A DNA stretch of 64,000 bases from Adineta steineri (Eukaryota; Rotifera; Eurotatoria; Adinetida; Adinetidae), in the NCBI GenBank assembly GCA_905250115.1, contig CAJNOI010000127.1, positions 62,001 to 126,000 on the forward strand, written 5' to 3'. Numbering within the stretch: position 1 is the first letter of the stretch; the number at the start of each line of letters is the position of its first letter. The notes beneath the pieces were generated by a model that was not told the DNA's origin, made no database searches, and saw only the letters and a list, made by a program, of their open reading frames with translations. Positions 43,490-54,385 of this stretch are shown here, piece after piece. Both the position numbers and the translations under genes were made by a program.

Positions 43490-45085
43490 TCAACCAATAA
43501 TATTTTCGATTGAACATGTTATTTGTCCTGATCGTTGATTTGATGGGCAAGGTAATGGGCCAGATCTAGTTGATGAACACCAATACCCTGGAGGGCACAT
43601 AATGCAGTAGGCAAGACCTGGTACATGTGCATATGCTCCAGAAGCACAAGATGGACATGAAACCGCTAATCCAACTTGAGCGCTGGCCGTTCCGATAGAA
43701 CAATCGACTGGTGCTAAATCAGCTTGTGGACAATAGCGACCTGCAAATACAAACGATAATACATATCAGTAACATATTTCTTTCATAAAAACATACTAAA
43801 TGTCAATAATTTAAGCACAAAGAGAGAGAAAACATATATTTTATTCACAGCTCAAAATTGTTAGAATAGCAATGCAATTATTTCATAGTGAAAAAAGTAA
43901 ATAACGTAATAAATATATATCCGCAATTCTTTTCATTATATTTAGAATAAACAACTGAAGTATTATATACTTACCAGGACCACAAATAGTGCAAAATGTA
44001 GCTCCAATATCTAATGTGTAGTATCCCCATGGACATGGACTGCATTGAGATTGTCCACCGATACTGAAAGTACCTGGTCTACATTTTCTTGGTGATTCTG
44101 CTGGATTTAAGCAGTCAGATCCAGGGAGGCACCATGCGCAAGATGATGCTCCGAAATCATCGCTATAGTTTCCATTACTACACGGTGTACATTGTGTTTG
44201 TCCAAGTAATGAAGTTGCTGTGCCAGGTGGACACTTCTCAGAGCCTCTGGTGGGATCTGGACATCGATGTCCTGGTGGGCAAATGTTGCAATATGTTGAA
44301 CCGACTTTATCTGCATAATATCCATCTAAACATCGTGAGCAAGTTGATTGTGAAACACCACTGTAGCTTCCTAAAATGGACGTCTAGTTAATTTTTATTT
44401 AAATGAATTTGTATATCTATTTACCTGTTGGGCATGGTTTGGGATTTTCAGCAGGATTATCACAATAGTGACCAGCTAAACAAGGTGTACATACCGTGGC
44501 ACCAGTACGTTCCGTAAAAGCTCCAAAAGGGCATTGTGAGCAGACTGTTTGTCGACGTGATGGATTGTGCTTACCCAATGCACAAGGTACAGGTGGCAAT
44601 GCTGGATCAACACAAAATGATCCTAAATCAGACATGATAGATACTTAGATTATTCTCAAACACCATCTTGCGAGTGAGGGTGGGTAGATATGGATGAAGA
44701 AAGATGAAATATATATATATCCCCATACTCATCCTTCTCATTAATATGATGCTTATTAAAGTTCTAGTCTTTTATATGTATGTCATCTCATACTATTTGT
44801 TTCTTTTTTCCATATGGAAATATATCCAAATAAATAACGGTTAAAATGTTTACCCGGAGGACACTCTTCACAAAAGCTTTTGCCTTTAGATAATTGATAA
44901 TAACCATTTGGACATGTTATACATTTTGATGCACCTGCAAGACTAAAAGTACCCTCTGCACAGAGAGTAGGTGTAATGCTTTTTTGTAAATCACAATATG
45001 ATCCGGCAAAACATGGCACATTGACTGCTTTGCTAACAGAGCAAAATATGAATATAGAAAAGATGAATTTCCATTGGAATTCCAT
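43490..45085 (-). CDS. secreted GCC2/GCC3-type cysteine-rich protein
   Basis: Four exons (45085-44854, 44622-44425, 44370-43975, 43740-43490) sum to 359 codons. The signal peptide is FIFSIFIFCSVSKA. The rest is a chain of Eph-receptor-like/TNFR-like cysteine repeats: C-x-P-G-x-Y/F-C alternating with C-x-x-C-P-x-G-x-x (for example CPPGHRCPDPTRGSEKCPPG, CLPGSDCLNPAESPRKC, CPSCASGAYAHVPG). About eight to nine repeats are present and no transmembrane helix follows, so it appears fully secreted. Such repeats make elongated disulfide ladders in adhesion or matrix proteins. Intron 1 carries a telomere-motif hairpin. It ends at TGA 43490-43492. Confidence 0.88.
44666..44740. repeat. telomere-motif hairpin inside an intron
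   Basis: ATCTTGCGAGTGAGGGTGGG pairs with CCCCATACTCATCCTTCTCA. It lies inside intron 1 of the cysteine-rich gene, so these elements can be transcribed. Confidence 0.6.
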
Positions 45086-45744
45086 GTTCGTTTTGATATT
45101 ATTTCTAAATAAAATGATTAAATACAGAATAAATTTATATTATTTCGGTAGTTAGAAATAATCATAGTTATATAACTTGTATCTTTAATATTGTTTAGTT
45201 TTCCAAATAGTTATAGAATGTATTAATCAATACAGACTTCTACTGCAACATTAATCCTTTCGAATACAATGAATCTCAAAAAAGAATTCCTGATAATAAA
45301 AACGAATTTCTACTCAATATTTCGTAGTAAAATTTGCTTCTTGGAAGAGTAAATATGAGCAGTGTTTACAATATATATCTATAATAGTATGAGAAGACAA
45401 AGATACGATGCTGACTTTACATAAGAATTTTGTCGCATTATATAAGAAACTCACCAGCAAATTGACTAGACTTGTAACAGAATTGATAATTGAATGAATC
45501 TGAAAATAGACAAAGTAGTTTAGTTGAAATGAAAGGATGAATATGTAATGAGAAATTCTAAAGATATTCTGAATGGTTAAGTTAAAGACTTACTCTTGAA
45601 AGTTTGAAGTTCTGACTACCAGTTATTCAAATGAAACGATTTTCGCGTTATGTAGATATACAAAAAAACACGCCTCACATTTTATCTCATCTCACCTTTT
45701 TCCAACTTTTAAATACTCATTCGCGGAATAAACATGAATCACTT
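45086..45744. other. intergenic, no gene seen
   Basis: AT-rich upstream region of the cysteine-rich gene. It holds no supported exon. Confidence 0.4.
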
Positions 45745-46026
45745 GACGGTGTGGATAAATGTGGGGTGTGGGTAGGGTGTGGATGCAGGCGTGGGTGAGT
45801 GCAGATCTAGATGTGTGTATGAGTATGGGTATGGGTGCCGTGAAGCTTGCTGTTTTTATTCTACCCACATCTATATAGACATCGACACCCATATCCACGC
45901 CTACATGTATATTGATACCCACACCGGCACCTACATGCACGCTCACACCCACACCTGTACTCACATCTACATCTACACCCATACCCACCCACACTTACGC
46001 TCACCCATACCAGCCCATACCTACAC
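45745..46026. repeat. expanded telomere-motif array: G-rich arm, loop, C-rich arm
   Basis: 45745-45840 is G/T-rich (GTGGGGTGTGGGTAGGGTGT and so on). After a short loop, 45862-46026 is C/A-rich. The C-rich arm can be cut into consecutive degenerate hexamers (CACATC TACATC TACACC, then CATACC CACCCA CACTTA). This is an enlarged version of the dispersed hairpins. The ORFs on both strands are repeat artefacts. Confidence 0.85.
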
Positions 46027-46031
46027 CTTTA

Positions 46032-46200
46032 GTGTTGGGTCGAAAGAGCCTCGTAAGGAATGAAATCTTACGAAAGAAAATGCGAAGTTAACGAAACGTA
46101 GCGAACGAAACTGAATGATCGCATTAGTAATACACTTTCGCAAACTTCTCATAATTTCGTAATTTTAAGTTTTTAAAAAAGACGGGTTGGCGCATCGCTA
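46032..46200. mobile_element. possible short insertion within the hexamer array
   Basis: CCTACACCTTTA at 46020-46031 and CCTACACCCTTA at 46201-46212 flank 169 bp of unrelated sequence. That sequence is rich in CGAA-type words (GTCGAAAGAG, GAACGAAAC) and ends GGGTTGGCGCATCGCTA. It looks like a small element inserted in the array with a 12-bp near-duplication. Its identity is unknown. Confidence 0.45.
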
Positions 46201-46239
46201 CCTACACCCTTATCTTTGTTTTTTTTCAACATGAAGATA

Positions 46240-46313
46240 AGTATAACTGCTGAAAAATATGTCTCTGATAAGCACTGTAAGTGATGCTTACAGTGTTGAA
46301 AATATTTTCAGCT
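46240..46313. repeat. perfect stem-loop with nested outer stem
   Basis: CACTGTAAG (46273-46281) and CTTACAGTG (46287-46295) form a perfect 9-bp stem with a 5-base loop. Outside it CTGAAAAATAT and ATATTTTCAG add a second stem. It could be structured RNA or a foldback remnant. No gene is attached. Confidence 0.5.
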
Positions 46314-46514
46314 ATACACGTTGGCCATTTTTAGATTGATATAAAGCAAACATTTTATTATACATTCATACGATACAAAATTTGAGTTAAATACAAGGTA
46401 AGTATTATTTTTTATCGGATCAAGAATCTGCTTTTTTTTTAAAAATATTCTTGTTTTGTGTTTTACTGTTTCAGTTACTTGTTCATTTATTTGGTTCATT
46501 ACAGTCGACAAAAC

Positions 46515-48049
46515 ATGAGTTCGGAAGTCAGGTAAAGTTTAATAAATTTTATCACTTTCTGTAATAAACTTTGATATAAACTAATAAGATAAAAATAGTG
46601 AGGATGTGAATGTGGTTTAACTGTAGATATCTGTATTAAATTGATCTCATATCATCATTCAGTCATCCACAGTCATCGTACACACACTCTCATCATAAAC
46701 CTGTCATATTGATATCATATACTTACTTTCTAAGTCAATTTTTTTTCTCTAGACACCGCTCCTGCCTGATCGGAATGATTATCGGTCTAGTTATCGGTGT
46801 TAGTATTCAAGTTATTATAATAGTTGTACTGATGTTGACCGGCAAACTACCTACAAAATTAGAGCATTGTCCAGTCAGTTGTTCAAACTCAGTACAAATA
46901 TCAACAACTACAGCAAGTGCTCCTATATTAACAACCACAGCAAGTGTTCTAATATTAACAACTACAGCAAGTGCTCCAACATCAACAACCACAGCAAGCG
47001 TCCCAATATCAACAACTACAGCAAGTGCTCCTATATCAACAACCACAGCAAGTGTTCCAGTATCAACAACTACAGCAAGTGTTCCAGTATCAACAACTAC
47101 AGCAAGTGTTACAATATCAATACGTATGTTGGAATATTTACCTTAAAATAGAAAGAGTATTTGAATTTCTTTAAATATGCCAGCTTATATGTGACATACT
47201 GCATTATCTTGAGGTGACTGTCAATCGATAGACAATCGAAGTTGATACATACATGCACTCTCTACTATGTATTAATCACTAGATCCCTCACACATTATTA
47301 CTTAATCAAAGTGTTACTCTACGCTTGTCTAAGAATCATACTAAACCTACTGAAATCGAGACTCTAAAAATAAAACTCTAAAGACATAAACGGAATAATT
47401 TAATTATTAAAACAATATGACTTAACAATGAAGTTAGTTATGTTTATAATTTGGTTTAAAAATACTAATACTTCTAGCTATTCAGGATGCACCATGTGAA
47501 TCTGTGACACTGCTACCAGTACAATCAACAACACCGAAACCTCCATCTCCTCCACCTCTTCCTTCCTGTCCATATGTCTTATCAGAAATGAGTCAATCTC
47601 AAATTATTCAATTAATAAATGGGACATCCGCTTTGTATGTCTATCAACACTATAATAACGAATATCAAGCACCATTGTGTGCAACTGTCGCCATGATTAA
47701 ATTCGAATTTATAACAAACGTCGGCAGGTGGCATCTTGATGATGTATCAGTTAAAGAAAAATACAATATCAATGAACAGTTAATCATTAACGGGGACTTC
47801 GAAACTGGTAGTTTGGATTCTAGCTGGGAATATTGTCATGGTATACATTCATGGTTCTCTGGTCATGTAACGAGCACAACAACTCGCACTGGTATCTATA
47901 GCTTTGAATCAGCGGATTTTGGTCCTGCGTCACACGACCATTTGTGGCAGACAATAAATATCAAAGGAGGAACTCCATATATAATAGAATTTTATTTGTT
48001 ATATGCTGGGAATGTTGGTTCAGTAAAAGTCACTGTGGAGTCACGTTGA
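46515..48049 (+). CDS. mucin-like membrane protein with C-terminal beta-sandwich domain
   Basis: Three exons (46515-46531, 46753-47123, 47478-48049), 319 residues. The tiny exon 1 gives MSSEVR. A signal anchor (MIIGLVIGVSIQVIIIVVLM) follows, then eight copies of a 9-residue Ser/Thr repeat (ISTTTASAP and variants, 27-bp DNA unit at about 46899-47118), a Pro-rich linker (TTPKPPSPPPLPS), and a globular domain. That domain has INGDFETGSLDSSWEYC and a jelly-roll-like pattern resembling carbohydrate-binding or DUF642-type modules. Cell-surface glycoprotein is likely. The exon 2/3 junction uses the acceptor TTCTAG at 47472-47477, because the next AG would give a stop. Confidence 0.8.
46899..47118 (+). 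repeat. 27-bp coding tandem repeat, eight units
   Basis: Units of the form ATATCAACAACTACAGCAAG plus GTGCTCC encode ISTTTASAP. Ala and Val alternate in neighbouring units, so the 54-bp pair may be the unit of slippage. Part of the mucin-like stalk. Confidence 0.9.
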
Positions 48050-48362
48050 GAACAATATGTGCTCAACTACTTATGAAATATATATTTAATAAATATATGT
48101 TTTTCATTATATAGCGTCAAATATTCAGGATATAGGTATGAGTGAAAATGGCTAAGAAATAAATTGGATACTCACAATCACCACTCTGATAAAAACTTTT
48201 TCTAGAGTAAATATTTTTAAATAATAAATTCTGTTTATATGTATTATAAAAATGATTTCATTTTCAAGTTAGTTGTGTAGATATTCCAAGTGAAACATGA
48301 AACTAATAGTTTGGTATAAAGAATTAAGCTAACAATAATTCTTCTATCAATATTCGAAATAT

Positions 48363-48428
48363 TCTTGAGGGTGTGGGTTATAACAGATATATCTCCTCTC
48401 TTAGCTCACATCCACGCCCGCCCTCAAA
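48363..48428. repeat. telomere-motif hairpin
   Basis: CTTGAGGGTGTGGGTTATAA pairs with CTCACATCCACGCCCGCCCT, ending CAAAA. It lies between two convergent genes. Confidence 0.8.
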
Positions 48429-48520
48429 ATTTTCAAACGTTTAACTTTATTACAGAAAAAATACTTTCTACCAACAAATTGCTTATATGTCTAAATAAAA
48501 TCATATACGTCTGTATCCCA

Positions 48521-50936
48521 TTAGTCTAATGCCGAGTGAATCGATTCCGGGTGAACGCCACTCCAAGAAATTTCTTCAGAATCTGGTGAATCTTCTTCTT
48601 CTTCTGGATCCTGATTTGTAAATAACACACTTGGAAAATCCAATCTCAGTGGAGCGATTTCATGTTCTAAAAAAATTTTATCGACTGGTTTAAGTAAACC
48701 TTTCTCAATTACACTTTCGAAATAATTAGCAGCTATATGATAATGTTTTTGCGCTTCAGTTGTATCGCCTATAAAATGATAATAACAATGACCAGTCGCT
48801 TCATAGAGTTTTCCAAGGTCGATCAGGCACTCATCATCATTCATTTCGGTTAAAATATCGATGGCAACTTTATAGTATTTAAGTATGACATTATAATTTT
48901 TATCTGTTCGAAGATGACGATGGTAATATCCGGCGATACACCAGAACTTGAATGCCATTAACCATTTTTCTGTTGGATATAAATTCAGTAGTTGTGTAAA
49001 TATACTGTCGATATCATCTAAAGACATACCATTTAGTCGATCGGGAAATCGTCTTAAACATTTTTTTAAAATAGTTTTCTTTGTTATTGGTAATATCTCA
49101 TCATACTCATATCCATAACCTAGATGACTATTTGATGTCAATTCTAATTTGGCAATCCAAAAGTTCTCAGTTCGACTGAAAACTACTTCGACTATTTGAA
49201 ATTGTGTACCATTCAAAAATAATATCTCACATTCCTCTGGAAATTGGCTAAAGGTTGATATATCTGCAAAAGGCGGAGCGAATATGTTTTCTAGTTGTCG
49301 ACAATCAACTTGAATTTCAAACAAAATACTTTGACATTCATCTTCTAATTTTGCGGATTGATTGAGAAACACAGTTGCTAGAGAACGTTGACGTGTTGTA
49401 GAGAGAAAGCTGTTATTACTAATAAATTCCCATTTTTGTAAATTTTTAATTTCAACACGTGAGATTTGCTGCCCACGATAGACTGTAAATGATGTTTCTG
49501 TTTGGAAGTATTTATTTGCATCTTCTAACTGTAGATAGAGATCTTTGATATAGAAGCCAAAGAGAAAGATAAGTTCAATATTATGTTGACGTAATGCTCT
49601 ATTAATTAATCGAAAAAGAAATGAATCACGTGTGTACCAACGAAGAGCATCTGACGAAGTATAATTAGATTGAAATTCGTCTAAGACAGTGATTTGAGCT
49701 GGATTATCACTATAAAATTCTTTCAAGCAATGTACCAACCGATGACAACAATCGTCTGGATAAGACAAACTGCTCAAGGTAGCTATGAGACAAGGCCAAC
49801 CTGTTATATCAGTTTCTGCAGCAGTTCTTCCTTCATTAGTGAGATCAAGAAACGAAGATGTAATTCTCTCATGTTTTAAATATGTTTGAACGTCTTCTGA
49901 CAGATCATTTACCAGTTGATTGAGCTGAGTATAAACATGTTTAACCTTAAAGAAAAATCAAGTCAATATGAAATATATGAAAGGGCTGAGTTAGTATTTT
50001 TGTCAAGTCGCATGGTTCAAACTCCGATTGTCTTTCCTCTGTGAAGAATTATAAATACTCTAAGTGAAGGTGATCTGAAAGAGGTAAGACAACGATATTT
50101 TACAAGGTTCTCCAATTCAATTATATTCTCATTTTCGGCCTGCTTTAGGTCGATCTAAATCGGACTATGAAAAAGGGACCTGCTCCAATTTCTGCCGTAT
50201 TCTTAGGTACTCACTATTGTGCACTTACTTCTGGGAAGTTTAAATTATGTTTTTGATTTGAGCGCCGTTCATCGTCATAGCAGTAGACATAAGTACGTAG
50301 AATATTAAAATAAGAATGGTGAATTTTTGATAATACATCATCGGTTAAATTTTGAGAACAAACTAAAAAAGTTGTTGTATCTTTCGTTTCTTCAAGTAAT
50401 TTTAAACATTGTTCAATATCATTGAAGACAATTGTATGGCCAAAAACTTTTTGAAGAGAGGTGATCGATTCTATAACACTGCTGGTGTCAGCTTCGTTAG
50501 ATTTCAACCAGATTAATTGATGAGATTCAAGGTTGGTTTCTTTTCGTTTTAACTTTGGTTCACTTTTTAAGAGTAGCTGATCATCATCACAAGTTTCGAA
50601 TAGACAAAAGCTGCCATCGATACTTATGGATTTCGTGACGACAGTAATATTCAACAGTACTTCTAAGCTTTTATATCTGTCATGTAAATTTTCCAATCTT
50701 GAATTATCAGCACTATCATCCGCTGTAATATTCAACTGATGTTTCAAGTCATTAATTTTGTCTTGATATTTTGTAAAATTTAGTTTATTTAGTTCCAGAA
50801 CTTCTTGTTGTTTCTGTTCGTAAAATTGATCGATTGCTCTGATAGAATCAGTTTTCCAATTTGCTAATGTTTGTAATGGTTGCTGAAGAAAATGTTCGTG
50901 GTCGAGATGTTTCAATTTAAAATTGAGTTCTTCCAT
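48521..50936 (-). CDS. coiled-coil, ADP-ribosyltransferase and TPR protein
   Basis: Two exons (50936-50229 and 49945-48521) joined in phase 0, 710 residues. Residues 1-110 are helical and charged like a TRIM-type coiled coil (DHEHFLQQPLQTLANWKTDS, IRAIDQFYEQKQQEVLEL). Residues 115-240 are a conserved domain I cannot name, with FLVCSQNLTDDVLSKIHHSY. The ART domain has VYRGQQIS near 391, FLSTTRQR near 416 and EECEILFL near 476, an intact R-S-E set. A C-terminal helical array with TPR-like repeats follows (YYHRHLRTDKNYNVILKYYK, LGKLYEATGHCYYHFIGD, AQKHYHIAANYFESV), then an acidic tail. No signal peptide. Third ART gene in the window, each with different accessory domains. Confidence 0.87.
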
Positions 50937-52903
50937 CAATGATAACTGATGAAAATATTGAGTTAAGCGAAAAACATGTTCTTTTTTTATTTAGAAAGAA
51001 AAAATGCACTATTCAACAATGGTATGTATTCTACCAGCATGATTTTTTTGTTCTTGTTATGACTATCGAGCGACCGAACTGTATTTCTTCTTGTTTTTTT
51101 TCTTTCTGTTCTATGTATTTCATACGTGCGAAAAAAAACTGTTGGTTCTTTCATCGTTCTTCAGTCTTTATTGTTTCCTTTTTGTACACCAGAACGAAAA
51201 TACCATTAATATTTTAAAACTGAATATAATCAGAACAAGAACCGATGTATCCTCCAAACAACAATGTGAGCGAAAGAAATCAGTACAATCCTTTTTACTT
51301 TTAATTCTCAAAAATCTAATAATTTTCAAATGACTACACATTTCCCTCGTCAATCAATATTTCTCCTATTGTAATATCTTTCCTGTATGTCAATGTTGTA
51401 TTGAAAAATCCTATAAGCAGAAAATAAATTATTAGATAATCGTTATTTAACTTTTATATAAATTAATTCATTTGAAAATAAATTTTTAATATAACAAAAA
51501 GATTAACAAAGCTGTATCGCGAAATCGTGCAGAGATTAGAAATATCAAACACGATGAAGTCACTTACAGTATGAAAATATAATCGAGACATATGCTGCAC
51601 TTTGCATTTGTTTATTCTCAACATCTCTTTGACGTCTGTAATACAACTCGAAACATCTTAGTTTTACTAATAAAGGCCATACTCAAAAACTTGACCATGG
51701 GTGTTGTTGTGAATGTAGAAAAGACATCCACTCTCATTCTCAAAAATTTTCATACGCATTCGATTTGAAAACGATTTAAGTTTCGTCAGATTCTTATGGT
51801 ATATATTGCAACTTTCATTAGAGTCTTAATATGAAAATGAATTAATATTTTCTAAATTCAAACAACAATATTGTACTCTTTTTAATGAGTATACTATAGA
51901 ATAGGTAAATGTGTCCGGTCACATACATAATAACTCTTCAAAAAATAATCTGATTATAATGAAATTTTATACATCGAATTGTCTTATGAATGGCTTGATC
52001 GAGTTCGAAGTTGAGAATGATTCATCAAGAAATTACTGATTTATAACAAGCAATGCCATTTTTTCCTGTGTGTTTTCGATAGTTCGATTAAAATCAATCT
52101 ATCGTCAATTACTTTTACTTTTTGAAATATAAGGTTTCTACATTATTCTTTCGCAAGATAAGTGTTAAAGTCGCAATCAGTGCTACAAAATACATATAAT
52201 AATCTCGTGGGATGTGTTCAAGTATAGACGAGTCGATGTCTGGTATTGTCATTTATCTTTCCGTTCCTGATGATAATAATAGTTTTCTTGTCTTTACTTC
52301 AATTCATTTTATCCTTTTTTCTGGTTCATGAAAAAAGTCTAAATAAAAGTTCATTTTATGTCCTCATAAATGCTAATGAATGAAACTATTTATGATCAAT
52401 AATTATCAATGCATGATTAATATTTAACAAAAAAAAAAGCAAAAAATATCGTGTCATTATTATTCAGATTAAAAATAACAGGAAACAGTCATTAATTATT
52501 GTTTTTTTTCTTTCGTGACTATCATGTGTAATTAATTGACAGAACTCCGCTCTAAATGCAATCATAAGTTTTTCATCTTTATCAAAACATTTTTTTTCTC
52601 TCTTATATACTAAATAAAAGCTTAAGATAATTCGTAGTTATGGATAGTTAGTTTTACGAAGAATATAATATAAATAAATTCTTTTATTTGAAAAAAAACG
52701 CTGTAATGTGTGTTTTTCTATAGGATTTTAATCTTTATTAATTGTATTTATAATAGTCTTCGATTATACTTTTGAGAATTACGATAAAGAGATACAACTA
52801 ATAAATTAATCGTAGAAGACGCTGTTCAGTGCGCAGCTATGACTGTTCCACAAGATAAAATATTCGTACTGAGCAAACTATTTTTTTTATCTTTAGAACA
52901 GTA
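50937..52903. other. 2-kb spacer, no gene seen
   Basis: AT-rich with ORFs lacking domains. It contains one degenerate hairpin element (51687-51747). An AG before AACAGTAATG at about 52897 may be a 5'-UTR acceptor of the receptor gene. Confidence 0.4.
51687..51747. repeat. telomere-motif hairpin, degenerate
   Basis: CTTGACCATGGGTGTTGTTG and CATCCACTCTCATTCTCAAAA keep the end motif and spacing but have many changes. Confidence 0.5.
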
Positions 52904-53836
52904 ATGTCTTCATCAATTATAGCAAGTATTCAAAGTGATTTAACTCTTTATGGATATTCAATTACTATGGTTTTTGGAAATATTGGTAATATATTTGTGG
53001 TCATAATTCTTAGTCGACAACGTGAAAATGCTTGTTCTATTTATTTATTAAGTGCGGCTGTAGTGAATATTATCTATTTGACATTCTACGGTTTTATTCA
53101 AATATTTCCTGTTAATTATCGAAATGTAACAACAACTGCATTTGTATTATGTAAAATATATTTATATATAGCAGGCATTCTAGGACAGTTAGCTAAAACA
53201 TTACTTGTCTTAGCATCGATTGATCGTTTTTTAGTGACAAATCGTCATGCACTTGTCCGAGGATATAGTACACCTAAACGAGCAAAATATCTTGTATTTT
53301 TTGGTTTTATTTTCTGGTTATTATTGAGTATTCATCTTCCTATCATGACCACTATTGTTAATGGACAATGTACTGGAGTTGGTATTTATGTCACTATTCG
53401 TGCAATTTATGTACTCATTTTTGTTGGATTACTTCCACCAATCATGTTGAGTATATTTGGTTTTTTAACTTATCGTAACATGAGACAACTTCATAATCGT
53501 ATTCGACCAACGGCTAATAATGCAGATACTCCAATGCAGCGACGAGATCGAGATTTATTAAAACTTGTCATTTCAGAAACAGTCGTCTATCTAATTACAG
53601 CTGGTCCATATCCATTAATGTTTTTAGAAACGATGATTAGTCAATATGTTGTTCAAAATAAAAGTATTCAATATTCTCAAATTGAAGTTTTTATGCTTAA
53701 TATTGTAACATTTATATTATTCATTAATAGTGCGGCACCTTTTTATACATATATAATTGCATCAAAATCATTTCGTCATGATTTTACACGAATAATTATT
53801 AATGGTTATCGAAAAATAATAAGACTGTTTGTTTGA
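52904..53836 (+). CDS. rhodopsin-like G-protein-coupled receptor, third member
   Basis: 310 residues, single exon, seven hydrophobic segments. TM1 has GNIGNIFVVIIL, and TM2 is preceded by ENACSIYLLSAAVVNI. TM3 ends LLVLASIDRFLVTNRHAL (DRF for DRY). The third intracellular loop is short and basic (RQLHNRIRPTAN ... QRRDRDLLKLV). TM7 is SAAPFYTYIIASKSFRHDF. It shares the CSIYL, LASIDR and SKSFR signatures with the two tandem receptors but is much more distant and lies on the other strand 40 kb away. Ligand unknown. Confidence 0.85.
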   Translation: MSSSIIASIQSDLTLYGYSITMVFGNIGNIFVVIILSRQRENACSIYLLSAAVVNIIYLTFYGFIQIFPVNYRNVTTTAFVLCKIYLYIAGILGQLAKTLLVLASIDRFLVTNRHALVRGYSTPKRAKYLVFFGFIFWLLLSIHLPIMTTIVNGQCTGVGIYVTIRAIYVLIFVGLLPPIMLSIFGFLTYRNMRQLHNRIRPTANNADTPMQRRDRDLLKLVISETVVYLITAGPYPLMFLETMISQYVVQNKSIQYSQIEVFMLNIVTFILFINSAAPFYTYIIASKSFRHDFTRIIINGYRKIIRLFV

Positions 53837-53962
53837 TCCAATTGTATTTTAAGTGAACTGAATATCGACATAACAAGAGATTCATGTTTAAAAATTTGAT
53901 TTGTCTAACTTTTCTAATATTATATTTGTATTGTTTTCATTGTTAAAAAGTCATGTAAAAAT

Positions 53963-53972
53963 NNNNNNNNNN
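53963..53972. other. assembly gap (10 N)
   Basis: Ten undetermined bases about 20 bp before a half hairpin element, so the break may reflect difficulty in sequencing the palindrome's G-rich arm. Confidence 0.99.
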
Positions 53973-53994
53973 TAAGAAACAAGAGTAGCATGTC

Positions 53995-54020
53995 ACCGAC
54001 ACTACAGTCGCACCCTCAAG
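53995..54020. repeat. telomere-motif element, C-rich half next to gap
   Basis: ACCGACACTACAGTCGCACC followed by CTCAAG is the right arm. The left arm is absent or lost in the gap. Confidence 0.6.
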
Positions 54021-54385
54021 ATATCTATGTAAATTAATATTCTTTTATATTCATGTAATTATAATATTTGATTTGTACCTTTTTTTCAAATATATTAAAG
54101 AGTTAATAATATGAAATTACTATTAAGTTAAAGTATTTCAAATGTGTTAAAAATCAAGTGCATATAAGACTGATCTAACTTAATTTTTCCTAAATATGTT
54201 TTTTTGACTGTTTGGGTGCACATAGCCACTTCCCTTATTTTATAACAGAAAGACAGGCAATAAAAGCTTATGAATTTAGAATTCGAACAAATCATTTGAC
54301 TTTATTTATTCTTTAAATATTTTTATTATCTTATGCATTTATGATAATAGTTCTAAAAAATCAGTATAGTTATTAATTTGTTTTT

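Noticed and set aside
44089-44391. 100-codon ORF on the + strand
   Set aside because: Antisense shadow of the cysteine-rich secreted gene, whose exons sum to whole codons on the - strand.
45692-46063. Long ORFs on both strands in the GT/AC-rich array (about 95-100 codons)
   Set aside because: They translate to monotonous Val/Gly or His/Thr repeats from the hexamer array; open only because the repeat lacks stops.
46807-47174. ORFs in other frames over the 27-bp repeat (Val/Asp-rich, Asn/Tyr/Ser-rich and Gln-rich)
   Set aside because: They are shadows of the Ser/Thr repeat frame, which alone has a signal anchor and splices to a globular domain.
49990-50045. A GGTTCAAACTCC word resembling a tRNA B box
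   Set aside because: No matching A box or cloverleaf arms at the right distance, and it lies in an intron of the coiled-coil/ADP-ribosyltransferase gene.
53963-53972. The N run as evidence for misassembly of the receptor gene
   Set aside because: The receptor frame ends at 53836, before the gap, and is complete with seven membrane segments.
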